Shown one piece after another: positions 36,893 through 44,738 of a stretch of 64,000 nt of DNA. Within the stretch, counting starts at the first letter, position 1. Each line of letters begins with the position of its first letter. Where the stretch lies: the NCBI GenBank assembly GCA_030057915.1, contig JASGUC010000012.1, positions 1 through 64,000 of the forward strand, read 5' to 3'. The notes below the pieces were generated by a model. That model saw nothing but the letters and a program-made list of their open reading frames with translations. It was not told the DNA's origin and made no database searches. Source of the DNA: Pseudomonadota bacterium. GTDB taxonomy: Bacteria; Desulfobacterota; Syntrophia; Syntrophales; UBA8958. A program made the translations under genes and the position numbers.

Positions 36893-38068
36893 TTAGACGA
36901 TCCCCCGCGATTTGAGATCGGCGATCTTGTCTTCCGAATATCCCAGGCCCTTCAGAATCTCTCCGGTGTGTTCGCCAAGGAGCGGCGGCGGATTCCGCAG
37001 CCCGGGCTGATCGGCGGAAAACCTGATGGGAAAGGCCTGCTGGGGAACGGTGCCGTCGGTCGGATGAGGGGTGTGAAACCAGAGCCGCCGTTCCCGGATC
37101 TGGGGATCCTCGCAGGCCTCCGCAAGGGAATTTACCGGGGAGAAACAGATGTCGCGACGGTCCAGGATTTCTATCCACTCCTGGCGGTCCTTCCGCCGGA
37201 AGATCCTCTGGAATTCATCTATCATCTCCGCCTGGCGGTCCGGGGGCGCGTGGAGATCCGGGGAAAAATCCTCCCGGCCCAAACAGGAACACAAGGCCTG
37301 CCAGAACTTCTCCTCCAGGCAGCCGATGGAGATGAATTTGCCGTCCTTAGTCTCATAGACGTTGTAGCAGGCGCAACCCCCACCCAAACGCGACTCCCCC
37401 CGGACGGGATCTCGTCCTCCGGCGAGATATTCCGACATCATCAAGGCCAGGAAGGGACTCAGGCCGTCCAGGATCGCCGCGTCGAGATACTGTCCAGCCC
37501 CCGTTCGTTCTCGCCGCAGCAGGGAGGCGAGGATGCCCAAGGCGGCGTTTTGGCCCCCGCCGCCGGCCCCGGAGATCATGATGGCGGGAACGATGGGGGG
37601 ACGCCCTCTTTCGCCCAACAGATCGTGTATCCCGGAGAGGGACAGGATGTTGATGTCGTGGGCGGGACGGTGGCGGTATGGACCGGTTTGGCCGAATCCC
37701 GTCAACGAGCAGTAGATCAGCCGGGGATTCAGCCGGCGCATCTCTTCATAGCCCAAGCCGATTCTGTCCATCGTTCCGGGACGGGTGTTCTCGACGATCA
37801 CGTCGGCCTTGACCGCCAGGCGTCGAAATATCTCCCGGCCCTCGTCGGTTTTTATATTGAGGGTGAGGCTCTTCTTGTTGCGGTTCAGGATATGGAAGAA
37901 ACTCCCGTTGCCCCCAACGAGGGGAGGGGAGTTGCGGAAACCGTCCCCACGACCGGGACTTTCGATTTTGATGACCTCGGCGCCCAGGTCGGCGAGGATC
38001 AGGCCGCAGAGCCCTCCCGGCAACATCTGGGCAAGATCGAGAATCCGCATTCCTTCCAGGGGCAACAT
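36893..38068 (-). CDS. CaiB/BaiF CoA-transferase family protein, alpha-methylacyl-CoA racemase-like
   Basis: A 391-residue type III CoA-transferase-fold protein. It starts MLPLEGMRILDLAQMLPGGLCGLILADLGAEVIKIE. The segment YCSLTGFGQTGPYRHRPAHDINILSLSG carries the His-Asp pair typical of alpha-methylacyl-CoA racemases, in which the Asp is catalytic. Racemase (2-methylacyl-CoA epimerisation in branched-chain oxidation) is therefore more likely than transferase, though the families are hard to separate by eye. It lies 18 bp after the ThiI-like gene in a three-gene minus-strand operon. Confidence 0.85.
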   Translation of the reverse strand: MLPLEGMRILDLAQMLPGGLCGLILADLGAEVIKIESPGRGDGFRNSPPLVGGNGSFFHILNRNKKSLTLNIKTDEGREIFRRLAVKADVIVENTRPGTMDRIGLGYEEMRRLNPRLIYCSLTGFGQTGPYRHRPAHDINILSLSGIHDLLGERGRPPIVPAIMISGAGGGGQNAALGILASLLRRERTGAGQYLDAAILDGLSPFLALMMSEYLAGGRDPVRGESRLGGGCACYNVYETKDGKFISIGCLEEKFWQALCSCLGREDFSPDLHAPPDRQAEMIDEFQRIFRRKDRQEWIEILDRRDICFSPVNSLAEACEDPQIRERRLWFHTPHPTDGTVPQQAFPIRFSADQPGLRNPPPLLGEHTGEILKGLGYSEDKIADLKSRGIV

Positions 38069-38086
38069 CCGTTTTTCCTCTTGCGA

Positions 38087-39067
38087 TTAGCGAAGGATCC
38101 GTTGGGACGCCTCGACGGGGTCGGCGGATCGGACCGCCATCACATATGGCCTTCCCGAGGAGGTCACCTGGACCGCCGCCTCCGCGTCTTTAGGGGCGTC
38201 GCTGTAAAGGACGCAGAGCCGGGCCGCTTCCCGGACTTCCTCCTCGCTCCCCCCGCCGGGGATGAGGACCAGCGGCCCGGGGAAGTCCGCCATCTTCAGG
38301 ACCGCGTCATTCTCCCTGATTAGGGATTGCAGGGCGAGGTTGTCCTTTTCGTTGCGCCCCACGATTGCCTTGGCCGCCGCGGCGATGCGGAAGTGACGGC
38401 CGTGCTTGAGGAGTTCCATGTCCCGGCGGTCAGGGTCGGGATGGCGCTCGAACAGGTCCTTGAGGCGCCGGGAAAATATCGGATCCGTCAGCAGGCATCC
38501 GCCCGCCGGGGGAGGATAATGCTTGATTCCGTAGGCCCCGGCCATTTCCATCTGAGTCTTGCGACCGCGACCCTGAAGGGCCAGTAGCCTTTGGCGGTCC
38601 ACCTTTCCCTCTCGTTCGGGCCTGCTTTCCGGGAGGAGGCGGGCGCTCAAAGGCCGGAGCACATACTCCCCATAGCCGGAATTCCTTGCCACAATATGCA
38701 GCGATTGCCTGGTCTGAGACATGGGGCGCTGCCCCAGCACCTCCCCGGTGAAGATGAAATCCGCCGCCGTCTCGTCCATGATCCTTCCCGCCAGATGGAG
38801 CATCAGGGTATGGCAGTCGATGCAGGGGTTCATATGCTTCCCAAAGCCATAACGGGGAGCTTTCATCATGCGCAGATGTTCCGTCGTGATATCCTCGATT
38901 CTAAGGGGGATGCGGATCCGCGCCGCCGCCGCCTCCGCCTTCCGGGCGTCGAAAAAGGGGGTCGTGAAGGTCAAGCCTTCCACGACTATGCCTTGATCCT
39001 GAAGGAGTTTCACGGCGAGCATGCTGTCGAGTCCGCCGGAAAAAAGGGAAATCGCCTTGACGCTCAA
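38087..39067 (-). CDS. ThiI/MnmA-like ATP-pyrophosphatase, putative tRNA thiolation protein
   Basis: A 326-residue PP-loop protein. The pyrophosphatase loop is SLFSGGLDSMLA at the very start, followed by GKHMNPCIDCHTLMLHLAG, which carries Cys residues as in tRNA thiolases, then FTGEVLGQRPMSQ. The C-terminal ~140 residues form the accessory domain seen in ThiI-related proteins of anaerobes. No THUMP or rhodanese domain is present. The start is TTG 39067, overlapping the preceding stop as TTGA; the next Met would cut the PP-loop. No clear ribosome site is seen, so coupling to the LysM gene is likely. The substrate is unproven. Confidence 0.75.
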   Translation of the reverse strand: MSVKAISLFSGGLDSMLAVKLLQDQGIVVEGLTFTTPFFDARKAEAAAARIRIPLRIEDITTEHLRMMKAPRYGFGKHMNPCIDCHTLMLHLAGRIMDETAADFIFTGEVLGQRPMSQTRQSLHIVARNSGYGEYVLRPLSARLLPESRPEREGKVDRQRLLALQGRGRKTQMEMAGAYGIKHYPPPAGGCLLTDPIFSRRLKDLFERHPDPDRRDMELLKHGRHFRIAAAAKAIVGRNEKDNLALQSLIRENDAVLKMADFPGPLVLIPGGGSEEEVREAARLCVLYSDAPKDAEAAVQVTSSGRPYVMAVRSADPVEASQRILR

Positions 39068-40587
39068 TATGTTATAACCAATACACCCAAGGTGTGATAG
39101 AGATAGTCGCTAACGCCTTCTCCGGGATCCACCTCGGTCAGGTAAAAGGGTCGGCCCGCATCCGGGACGATCTTCATTCCCGACAGGATGACAACCGTGT
39201 CGGACAGGTCTCCCTTCGTCGCCAGTGGCAGCGAGAAGCTGCCTGTTTCATGGTCGATTCCCAGGGCCAGGCAGGATCGGGTGAGAAACGATGTCTTCGT
39301 CTCCTGCGCCTCGGGGGTTATGACCTCCGTATGCCTCTTTTTCAGGATGTCCAAAAACTGATTGGGCAGCCGCCGGTTGGAAAGCACTAATCTGTTTTCG
39401 CCCCTGGCAATCGTCGCCTCCGCCTTGATTATGAGATCGAATCCTTCCCGAGAGGCCTCGAATATCTTCAGATCGGTGTTTCTCCCTATCTCGAGATTCA
39501 TCCTTTGGAACAGATCCGCGGCCATCTCCAGGTGGGATTGCGAGGACAAATGGGCCGTCGGCCGGGGGGCGTAAACCTCTTCCGGGGATGGTTCGATCAA
39601 GCTATCGTCTTTGATGTCGAGGATTTCCCAGCCTTGGGCCCGGGCCTGACGCCGTATTGGCCCGGGCAGGGCGGGGCCGTCGTCCCTTCTGATCCGGAGG
39701 GCCAAATTCCTCCCGCCCCGGGTGGCGAAAGCGGCCTTGGGCCTGATGATCCAGTCGAGGCGGATTTCCAGCGTCCGAGGGGTGCCGATCGGCAGTGGTT
39801 CTTTCCGGAGGCGCATCTCGTGGCTGCCCGAGGCGCCGATTATCCGCGCAAGTATCTCCGTGGCGGGCAGGCGGGGGTCGATTTGCAGCGCCTGAATACT
39901 CTTCCAGGTCTGACGCAGCAAACCGCTGAGATCATCGGAAAGCTGGTTGCGGAAGTCGATGAAGACCATCCCGTGGTCGGGGAATTCGACCAGGGGGATT
40001 TTCCCGCAGTCAATGTTGATCTGTCCCATGTCCCGCAGAGGCAGATGGTATTTGCCCTTTGCGCTGACCGTGGCCCCGATTTCTCCCAGGACGCGCTCGA
40101 TTATGGACCATTTTCCCGCCGAGAGGGGCAAAGTGTCGCCGCCCGGCAGGATCTCCGCGCCGGTGGCGGTAGGGGAGGCGTGGAGCTTGGGCTTTTCCGC
40201 GGTAGGGGGAGGGGGGCGTTTAGTCCTAAGGGGAAGCACGATCCTCTGTCCGGGGTAGATGCGGTTCAGGTCCTTGAGGGTCGGATTGTATTTTCGGACT
40301 ATGGCCAGGCGGTTCCTTGTCTGCCCCGTTACCTTCTGCACGATCCCGAGGAGCCACTCCCCCTTCTTTACCGTATAAACCGTGGTCCCCGATGGGCCGG
40401 TGGCGGACTTACGGAAGGAGAGGTAGGCGGTTTCCTCCTTCGCCCCGGAGTTGTTCGCCAAGGACAGAAGGAATAAGGATAAAAACAGGAGCGGCAATCC
40501 GCGGATGCCGGCGGATAAATACTCCCGCGCCGTCCTCCGGAAACGCTTGTCCCCCCTCGGGGGCGTTGGCCAAACTCTACAATTCAT
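39064..40587 (-). CDS. LysM-domain envelope protein
   Basis: A 507-residue protein with a basic N-terminus and a hydrophobic segment at about 28-45, so exported or membrane-anchored. A LysM domain (about 68-122: VYTVKKGEWLLGIVQKVTG...LNRIYPGQRIVLP) should bind peptidoglycan. A Pro-rich linker follows. The remaining 370 residues have no domain I recognise; the segment is rich in alternating hydrophobic/charged stretches as in beta-sheet folds. It is the first gene of the operon with the ThiI-like and CoA-transferase genes. ATG 40587 has no strong ribosome site. Confidence 0.75.
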   Translation of the reverse strand: MNCRVWPTPPRGDKRFRRTAREYLSAGIRGLPLLFLSLFLLSLANNSGAKEETAYLSFRKSATGPSGTTVYTVKKGEWLLGIVQKVTGQTRNRLAIVRKYNPTLKDLNRIYPGQRIVLPLRTKRPPPPTAEKPKLHASPTATGAEILPGGDTLPLSAGKWSIIERVLGEIGATVSAKGKYHLPLRDMGQINIDCGKIPLVEFPDHGMVFIDFRNQLSDDLSGLLRQTWKSIQALQIDPRLPATEILARIIGASGSHEMRLRKEPLPIGTPRTLEIRLDWIIRPKAAFATRGGRNLALRIRRDDGPALPGPIRRQARAQGWEILDIKDDSLIEPSPEEVYAPRPTAHLSSQSHLEMAADLFQRMNLEIGRNTDLKIFEASREGFDLIIKAEATIARGENRLVLSNRRLPNQFLDILKKRHTEVITPEAQETKTSFLTRSCLALGIDHETGSFSLPLATKGDLSDTVVILSGMKIVPDAGRPFYLTEVDPGEGVSDYLYHTLGVLVITY

Positions 40588-40778
40588 ACGTGCATATCGC
40601 TGGGATTTGTCCGATCCGCTGCTCCGTCACTCCGTCGGTTCGTCGGCGACCGGCGCCGCTGGGAAGACGTGGCTACTCTTCTATGTGCCGCTCCGATACT
40701 CGATAATTATGGGAAAGTCAAATCGGGAAAGGTCATCCGAGCCGCCCCCCAAGAAGGAGAGGGCCTTCCCCGGGGAAT

Positions 40779-40818
40779 AAGAAATGCCATGACCCGGGGT
40801 GGGATCATGGCATTTCTT
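40779..40818 (-). terminator. Terminator of the second acyl-CoA dehydrogenase gene
   Basis: A perfect 14-bp stem (GAAATGCCATGA with TCATGGCATTTC, plus two outer A-T pairs) encloses a CCC/GGG extension. It lies 38 bp after the stop codon of the minus-strand dehydrogenase. On the minus strand TTATTCCC follows, a weak T tract. The stem is strong enough to work for either strand. Confidence 0.7.
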
Positions 40819-40855
40819 TCAGACTATGTTTTAACCAAACCCTTGGCGCTAAAGA

Positions 40856-42055
40856 TTACAGGCCACTCTTGAAGTCGTCTCTCATGAGTTCCCGGGCGAT
40901 GATCATGCGGCGGATTTCCGACGTGCCGGCGCCGATCTCCCACAGTTTCTGATCCAGGAAGTGCCTCGAAATGGCGTATTCCGTCGTGTAGCCGTAACCG
41001 CCGAAAATCTGGATGGCATCGAGACCCGTCTTGGTGCCGACTTCGCCGTTGAACAGCAGGGACGCGGCGGCCATGCGGTCGAGGTCGGTGCCCTTTCCAC
41101 CGGACTTGTTCTCCAGGCTGTCGCAGTAAGCAGCGGCGCTGTAGGCGAGGAACTTGCCGGCCTTGTAGTTACAGTACATGTTCGCCAGTTTTTCCTGAAT
41201 GGTCTGGAAGGCGGCGATGGGTTTGCCGAACTGGACCCTCTCCTTGGCGTACTTCAGGGAGAGTTCGAGGCAGGTTCTCTGGCCGCCGAGGGTGCAGCCG
41301 GACAGGGTGATCCGCTCCGTGCAGAGGCCGCTGGTGAGGACCGCGACGCCCTTGTTCAGCCCGCCGATGAGGTTCTCTTCCGGAAGCTCCATGTCTTCGA
41401 AGGTAACCAGGGCCGTGGGGGAGGTTCTCATGCCCCACTTCTTGATCTTCTCGAACTTTACCTGTCCCTTCTTCTTGGGTTCCGCGGTCTCGAAGAAGAA
41501 GGTCGAGATGCCCTTGGGGCCTGCGGCGGGATCGGTCTTGGCGTAGAATACCATGAAGTCGGCCACGGGGCCGTTGGTGATGAAAATCTTGCTGCCGTTG
41601 ATGATGTACTTGTCGCCCTTCTTCTCCGCCTTGGTGGCCATGGACATGGCGTCGGAGCCGGCGTTGGGCTCGGTGATGCCGAGACAGCCGATCCATTCGC
41701 CCGTACAGGACTTGGGCAGGACGTGCATTTTCTGCTCTTCCGTCGCGTTTCTTCGGAAGTTGTCGAAGCAGAGGGTCTGGCTTGCGCCCACGGTCATCGA
41801 CAGGGCGTTGCTTACCCGGGCGATGGTCTCGTAAGCCAACAGGGTTTCCACGTAACCCAACGCGGAACCGCCGTACTTCTCATCGAATACGATGCCGTTG
41901 ATGCCGAGATTGCCGGTCTGCTTGAACAGATCTTTGGGCATTTCATCGATCTCATAGGCATGTTCCATCTGGGGTTCGAGCCAAGCCATCGCCCATTTGT
42001 AAACTGAATCCTCGAGCATCCTTTGCTCTTCCGTAAAGTTGAAATCTAACGCCAT
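40856..42055 (-). CDS. Acyl-CoA dehydrogenase, isovaleryl-CoA dehydrogenase-type active site
   Basis: A 399-residue flavoprotein acyl-CoA dehydrogenase. FAD/substrate segments are GCLGITEPNAGSDAMSM and KIFITNGPVADFMVFY. The usual catalytic Glu position reads EIGAGTSEIRRM (YEGTNE in most members), so that base is Ala. Instead LTSGLCTERITLSG has a Glu in the helix that carries the base in isovaleryl-CoA and some long-chain dehydrogenases. This suggests branched-chain or ring-type acyl-CoA substrates. It has its own promoter (42240-42268), ribosome site GGGAGG and terminator. Transcribed alone. Confidence 0.88.
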   Translation of the reverse strand: MALDFNFTEEQRMLEDSVYKWAMAWLEPQMEHAYEIDEMPKDLFKQTGNLGINGIVFDEKYGGSALGYVETLLAYETIARVSNALSMTVGASQTLCFDNFRRNATEEQKMHVLPKSCTGEWIGCLGITEPNAGSDAMSMATKAEKKGDKYIINGSKIFITNGPVADFMVFYAKTDPAAGPKGISTFFFETAEPKKKGQVKFEKIKKWGMRTSPTALVTFEDMELPEENLIGGLNKGVAVLTSGLCTERITLSGCTLGGQRTCLELSLKYAKERVQFGKPIAAFQTIQEKLANMYCNYKAGKFLAYSAAAYCDSLENKSGGKGTDLDRMAAASLLFNGEVGTKTGLDAIQIFGGYGYTTEYAISRHFLDQKLWEIGAGTSEIRRMIIARELMRDDFKSGL

Positions 42056-42239
42056 AACACTACCTCCCTTTTGTAAATAATTTGTTTTACCTGACGCGAA
42101 CCCGCTCCGCTCAAGGGGAATGGTGACTTCTTTCCCCGGACAAGCTTCGCCCGACCCGCATATTGGTTACTCGTCGCGTGTCATTTTCGGAATAATCAAG
42201 AAGCGATATTCTGAAGAAAATTAGCTGAAACGCGACCGC

Positions 42240-42268
42240 TATATATATGAATGCCCGCTCAGTGTCAA
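42240..42268 (-). promoter_or_regulatory. Predicted sigma-70 promoter of the second acyl-CoA dehydrogenase
   Basis: On the minus strand TTGACA (42268-42263), a 17-bp spacer and TATATA (42245-42240). It gives a leader of about 180 nt before the ATG at 42055. Confidence 0.65.
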
Positions 42269-42292
42269 GGTGTTTTCTCGGAAAATTCGAGG

Positions 42293-42320
42293 TTGCAACG
42301 AACGGCCTAATTGATATAAG
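42293..42320 (+). promoter_or_regulatory. Predicted sigma-70 promoter of the 42371-46772 gene run
   Basis: TTGCAA (42293-42298), a 16-bp spacer and TATAAG (42315-42320). The first gene starts about 45 bp after the predicted transcription start. Confidence 0.55.
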
Positions 42321-42370
42321 ACGGAGATCGCGGCTTGCGGATGGATCGTCGGAGGCCGGGAGGTGGCGAA

Positions 42371-42604
42371 ATGAGTGACCGGGGACAGGATGCGCTGCAG
42401 AGAGAGATGCAGTCCAGGTTCAACAAGAAGCTGAGAGAACAGGAAATCGCCGTTGTCGAGCACTGGCATGGACAGTTGACCCGCATCCTGTCCCTCAAGC
42501 CGGAAGGGGTGGCGGCGCTCCAGAATCATATCCGGAAGGTGGTCAAGATGATGGAAAACAGGGCCATGATCCTCAAGCGATCCCCCCTGGACGGCGGGAA
42601 TTGA
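42371..42604 (+). CDS. Small conserved-looking protein of unknown function
   Basis: A 77-residue protein I do not recognise. ATG 42371 follows GGGAGGTGG. The sequence is highly charged and predicted helical (QREMQSRFNKKLREQEIAVVEHWHGQLTRILSLKPEGVAALQNHIRKVVKMMENRAMILK), with no signal peptide or membrane segment and no cysteines. A basic, coiled-coil-like helical protein could bind nucleic acid or a partner. It opens the gene run with the HD phosphohydrolase. Confidence 0.6.
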   Translation: MSDRGQDALQREMQSRFNKKLREQEIAVVEHWHGQLTRILSLKPEGVAALQNHIRKVVKMMENRAMILKRSPLDGGN

Positions 42605-42695
42605 AGACGATGCCTTTTGTTATGAAGGGATGCCCGCCGAGGATGACCGAATCGATCGAAGCAGAGGCCAACAGAGCCTTGCCGTTTTTTTATCC

Positions 42696-43283
42696 ATGAG
42701 AGATGTCGCAAATTTTCTTTACGAAGTTGGAATGTTGCAAAAGACCCCCCGTTCGGGATACCAGTTTCTCGGCTCCGGTTGCGAATCCGTGGCGGAGCAT
42801 ATTCTCAGGACGATCTATATCGGCTATGCCCTGTGTCAACTGGATCCCCGGGTGGATGAACATAAAACCCTCAAGCTCTGCCTCTTCCATGATGTGCCCG
42901 AGGCGAGAACGGGCGACATGAACTATGTCAACAAGAAGTATGTGCGGGTCGATGAGGAGAAGGCCGTCAAGGAGTTGACCGAGACGCTCCCCTTCGGGGA
43001 TGACATCGCCGCTCTGATCGGGGAATTCAACGAAAAGGAGACCGAAGAAGCCAAAATCGCTCATGACGCGGATCAATTGGCGCTTATAATCCAGTTGAAG
43101 GAATACGGCGACCTGGGTAACAAATACAGTCAGGAATGGATTTCATTCGCCCTCAAGCGCCTTTGCACCAATAACGGCAAAAGGCTGGCCGAGGGGATCT
43201 TGAATGCCGACTCGTCGGCCTGGTGGTTCAAGGATAAAAGCGACTGGTGGATTAACGGGACGCGTGGCAGGGAGGAGGCCTGA
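42696..43283 (+). CDS. HD-domain phosphohydrolase (YfbR/HDDC2-like 5'-nucleotidase)
   Basis: A 195-residue HD-domain protein. From MRDVANFLYEVGMLQKTPRSGYQFLG it matches the usual start of the HDDC2/YfbR group. Metal-binding residues are in SVAEHILRT, CLFHDVPEARTGDMNY and AHDADQLALIIQLKEY. Relatives remove phosphate from deoxynucleoside monophosphates. ATG 42696 is chosen by family alignment; it lacks a clear ribosome site, and ATG 42630 would add 22 residues. The next gene overlaps its stop by one base (TGATG). Confidence 0.82.
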   Translation: MRDVANFLYEVGMLQKTPRSGYQFLGSGCESVAEHILRTIYIGYALCQLDPRVDEHKTLKLCLFHDVPEARTGDMNYVNKKYVRVDEEKAVKELTETLPFGDDIAALIGEFNEKETEEAKIAHDADQLALIIQLKEYGDLGNKYSQEWISFALKRLCTNNGKRLAEGILNADSSAWWFKDKSDWWINGTRGREEA

Positions 43284-44074
43284 TGGGGCGCGAAGCGGAC
43301 CGTCTTCGTCATGCATGGCGGGTAATTCTGGCGATTTCCTTGGGCCTGTTGCTTCTGACCTCCCTGATCGCCTGTGCCTCCTTCGGGCAAAAGCGCCGGG
43401 AGAGGGCGGAAAACCACCTGAACCTCGGTAGCGCTTACGTCGAGTCCGGGGATTACACCACCGCCTTGAGGGAACTCCTGGCGGCGGAGAAAGACGCCCC
43501 GAACAATCCCCGGGTTCATTATTATCTGGCGATCGCCTATTTCGGCAAGGGGCTGGACGCAGCGGCCGCGACGGCGGCGGAACGGGCGGTGGCGCTGAAG
43601 AAGGACTATCCCGTGGCCCATAACCTGCTGGGCGCGATATATTTCTCCCAGGGGAGATACGATAAGGCCATCGAGGCTTTTAACCGGGCCTTGGACGATG
43701 TCCTGTACGAGACGCCCGCCCTGACCCTCTATAACCTGGGCAAGGCATATTCCCGTCTTGGCGATTATCCTCGGGCCCTGAAAAGCTATCGGGAGGCCGA
43801 CCAAAGGGATAGCCGGCGTGAACTGCTGCCGCTCATCAAGATGGAGACGGGCAAGGTAAGCTTTGCCCAGGGGAATTACGCCGAGGCGGCAGCCGGTTTC
43901 AAGGAGGCGACGGAACTGGCGCCGACGCTGGTGGAAGCGCATTACTGGCTGGGGGAAGCCTATCTGAAACAGGGCCGGGGCAGGGAGGCGAGACAGGCTT
44001 ACGAAACGGTGGTTCGTCTTTCCCCCGGTTCGGAACTCGGTCTCAAGGCCAGGAAGATGCTGCCCAGTCCATAG
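43283..44074 (+). CDS. TPR-repeat lipoprotein (PilF/PilW-like)
   Basis: A 263-residue exported protein. A lipoprotein signal ends in the lipobox LIAC (Cys near residue 31). At least five tetratricopeptide repeats follow: AENHLNLGSAYVESGDYTTALREL, RVHYYLAIAYFGKGLDAAAATAAE, VAHNLLGAIYFSQGRYDKAIEAFN, TLYNLGKAYSRLGDYPRALKSYR, AHYWLGEAYLKQGRGREARQAYE. The layout is that of PilF/PilW, the outer-membrane pilotin-type lipoprotein for type IV pili, but no other pilus gene is near. It may instead scaffold another envelope complex. Confidence 0.83.
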   Translation: MGREADRLRHAWRVILAISLGLLLLTSLIACASFGQKRRERAENHLNLGSAYVESGDYTTALRELLAAEKDAPNNPRVHYYLAIAYFGKGLDAAAATAAERAVALKKDYPVAHNLLGAIYFSQGRYDKAIEAFNRALDDVLYETPALTLYNLGKAYSRLGDYPRALKSYREADQRDSRRELLPLIKMETGKVSFAQGNYAEAAAGFKEATELAPTLVEAHYWLGEAYLKQGRGREARQAYETVVRLSPGSELGLKARKMLPSP

Positions 44075-44103
44075 ACGCCTAAATCGGTTGACAGGAGTTT
44101 TTG

Positions 44104-44727
44104 ATGGCCTCGAAGAAACAATTGAGAACCGCCACGGTCAAAACCCGGAAGCAGAAAAAGGCGATGAAGAAATCCGTCCTCGCGCTTATGATCACGGTCC
44201 TGGTGGGCTTCCTGATTTTCTTCTTTCTCACCCTCTTCGATTATGTCTATCCGCCGGTCGGAGGTCAGGGCGCCGGGGCCGGGAAAAAGGAGAAGACGGC
44301 GGTGACCGTGTATTTTTCCGATGACAATGAGCGTTTCCTCGCGCCGGAAAAGAGGTATGTCCCGAAGGAGACGATCCCAACGGATGCGGCGCGGGAGGTG
44401 GTGAAGACCCTGCTGGACGGCTCTCGCACCGGCCTTGTCAACACCTTTCCGGAGAAGGTGGAGGTGATGAGTGTAAGGATAGACGGCGGCATCGCCTCCG
44501 TGAGCTTCAACCGCAATCTCGTGAAAAACCATCCCGGCGGCAGCGCCGCCGAGATGGCGACCATATATTCCCTGACCAATTCCTTGACGGAGAACATTCC
44601 GGAGATCAAAAAGGTCAAAATCCTCGTGGCCGGAAAGGAGATCGACTCCATCAAGGGCCATATCGATACGCGCCAGGCCTTTGCCCCCAACCGGGAGTTG
44701 ATCGTTCAGGCCAAGGTGACGCCTTAG
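44104..44727 (+). CDS. GerMN-domain membrane protein
   Basis: A 207-residue protein with a basic N-terminus, one membrane segment (about 26-46, SVLALMITVLVGFLIFFFLTL) and a GerMN ('sporulation and spore germination') domain from about 62 (VTVYFSDDNERFLAPEKRYVPK...VVKTLLDGSRTGLVNTFPEKVEV...SVSFNRNLVKNHPGGSAAEMATIYSLTNSL). GerMN domains occur in non-spore-forming bacteria as envelope proteins. ATG 44104 follows AGGAG by 6 bp. It sits between the TPR lipoprotein and EF-G. Its function is unknown. Confidence 0.82.
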   Translation: MASKKQLRTATVKTRKQKKAMKKSVLALMITVLVGFLIFFFLTLFDYVYPPVGGQGAGAGKKEKTAVTVYFSDDNERFLAPEKRYVPKETIPTDAAREVVKTLLDGSRTGLVNTFPEKVEVMSVRIDGGIASVSFNRNLVKNHPGGSAAEMATIYSLTNSLTENIPEIKKVKILVAGKEIDSIKGHIDTRQAFAPNRELIVQAKVTP

Positions 44728-44738
44728 GATCGTAGCTC

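Larger units (their letters stand above)
42056..42370. other. Divergent promoter region
   Basis: No gene is seen in these 315 bp. It contains back-to-back promoters for the dehydrogenase (minus, 42240-42268) and for the plus-strand gene run (42293-42320), whose -35 elements lie 25 bp apart. A regulator binding here could affect both directions. Confidence 0.55.
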
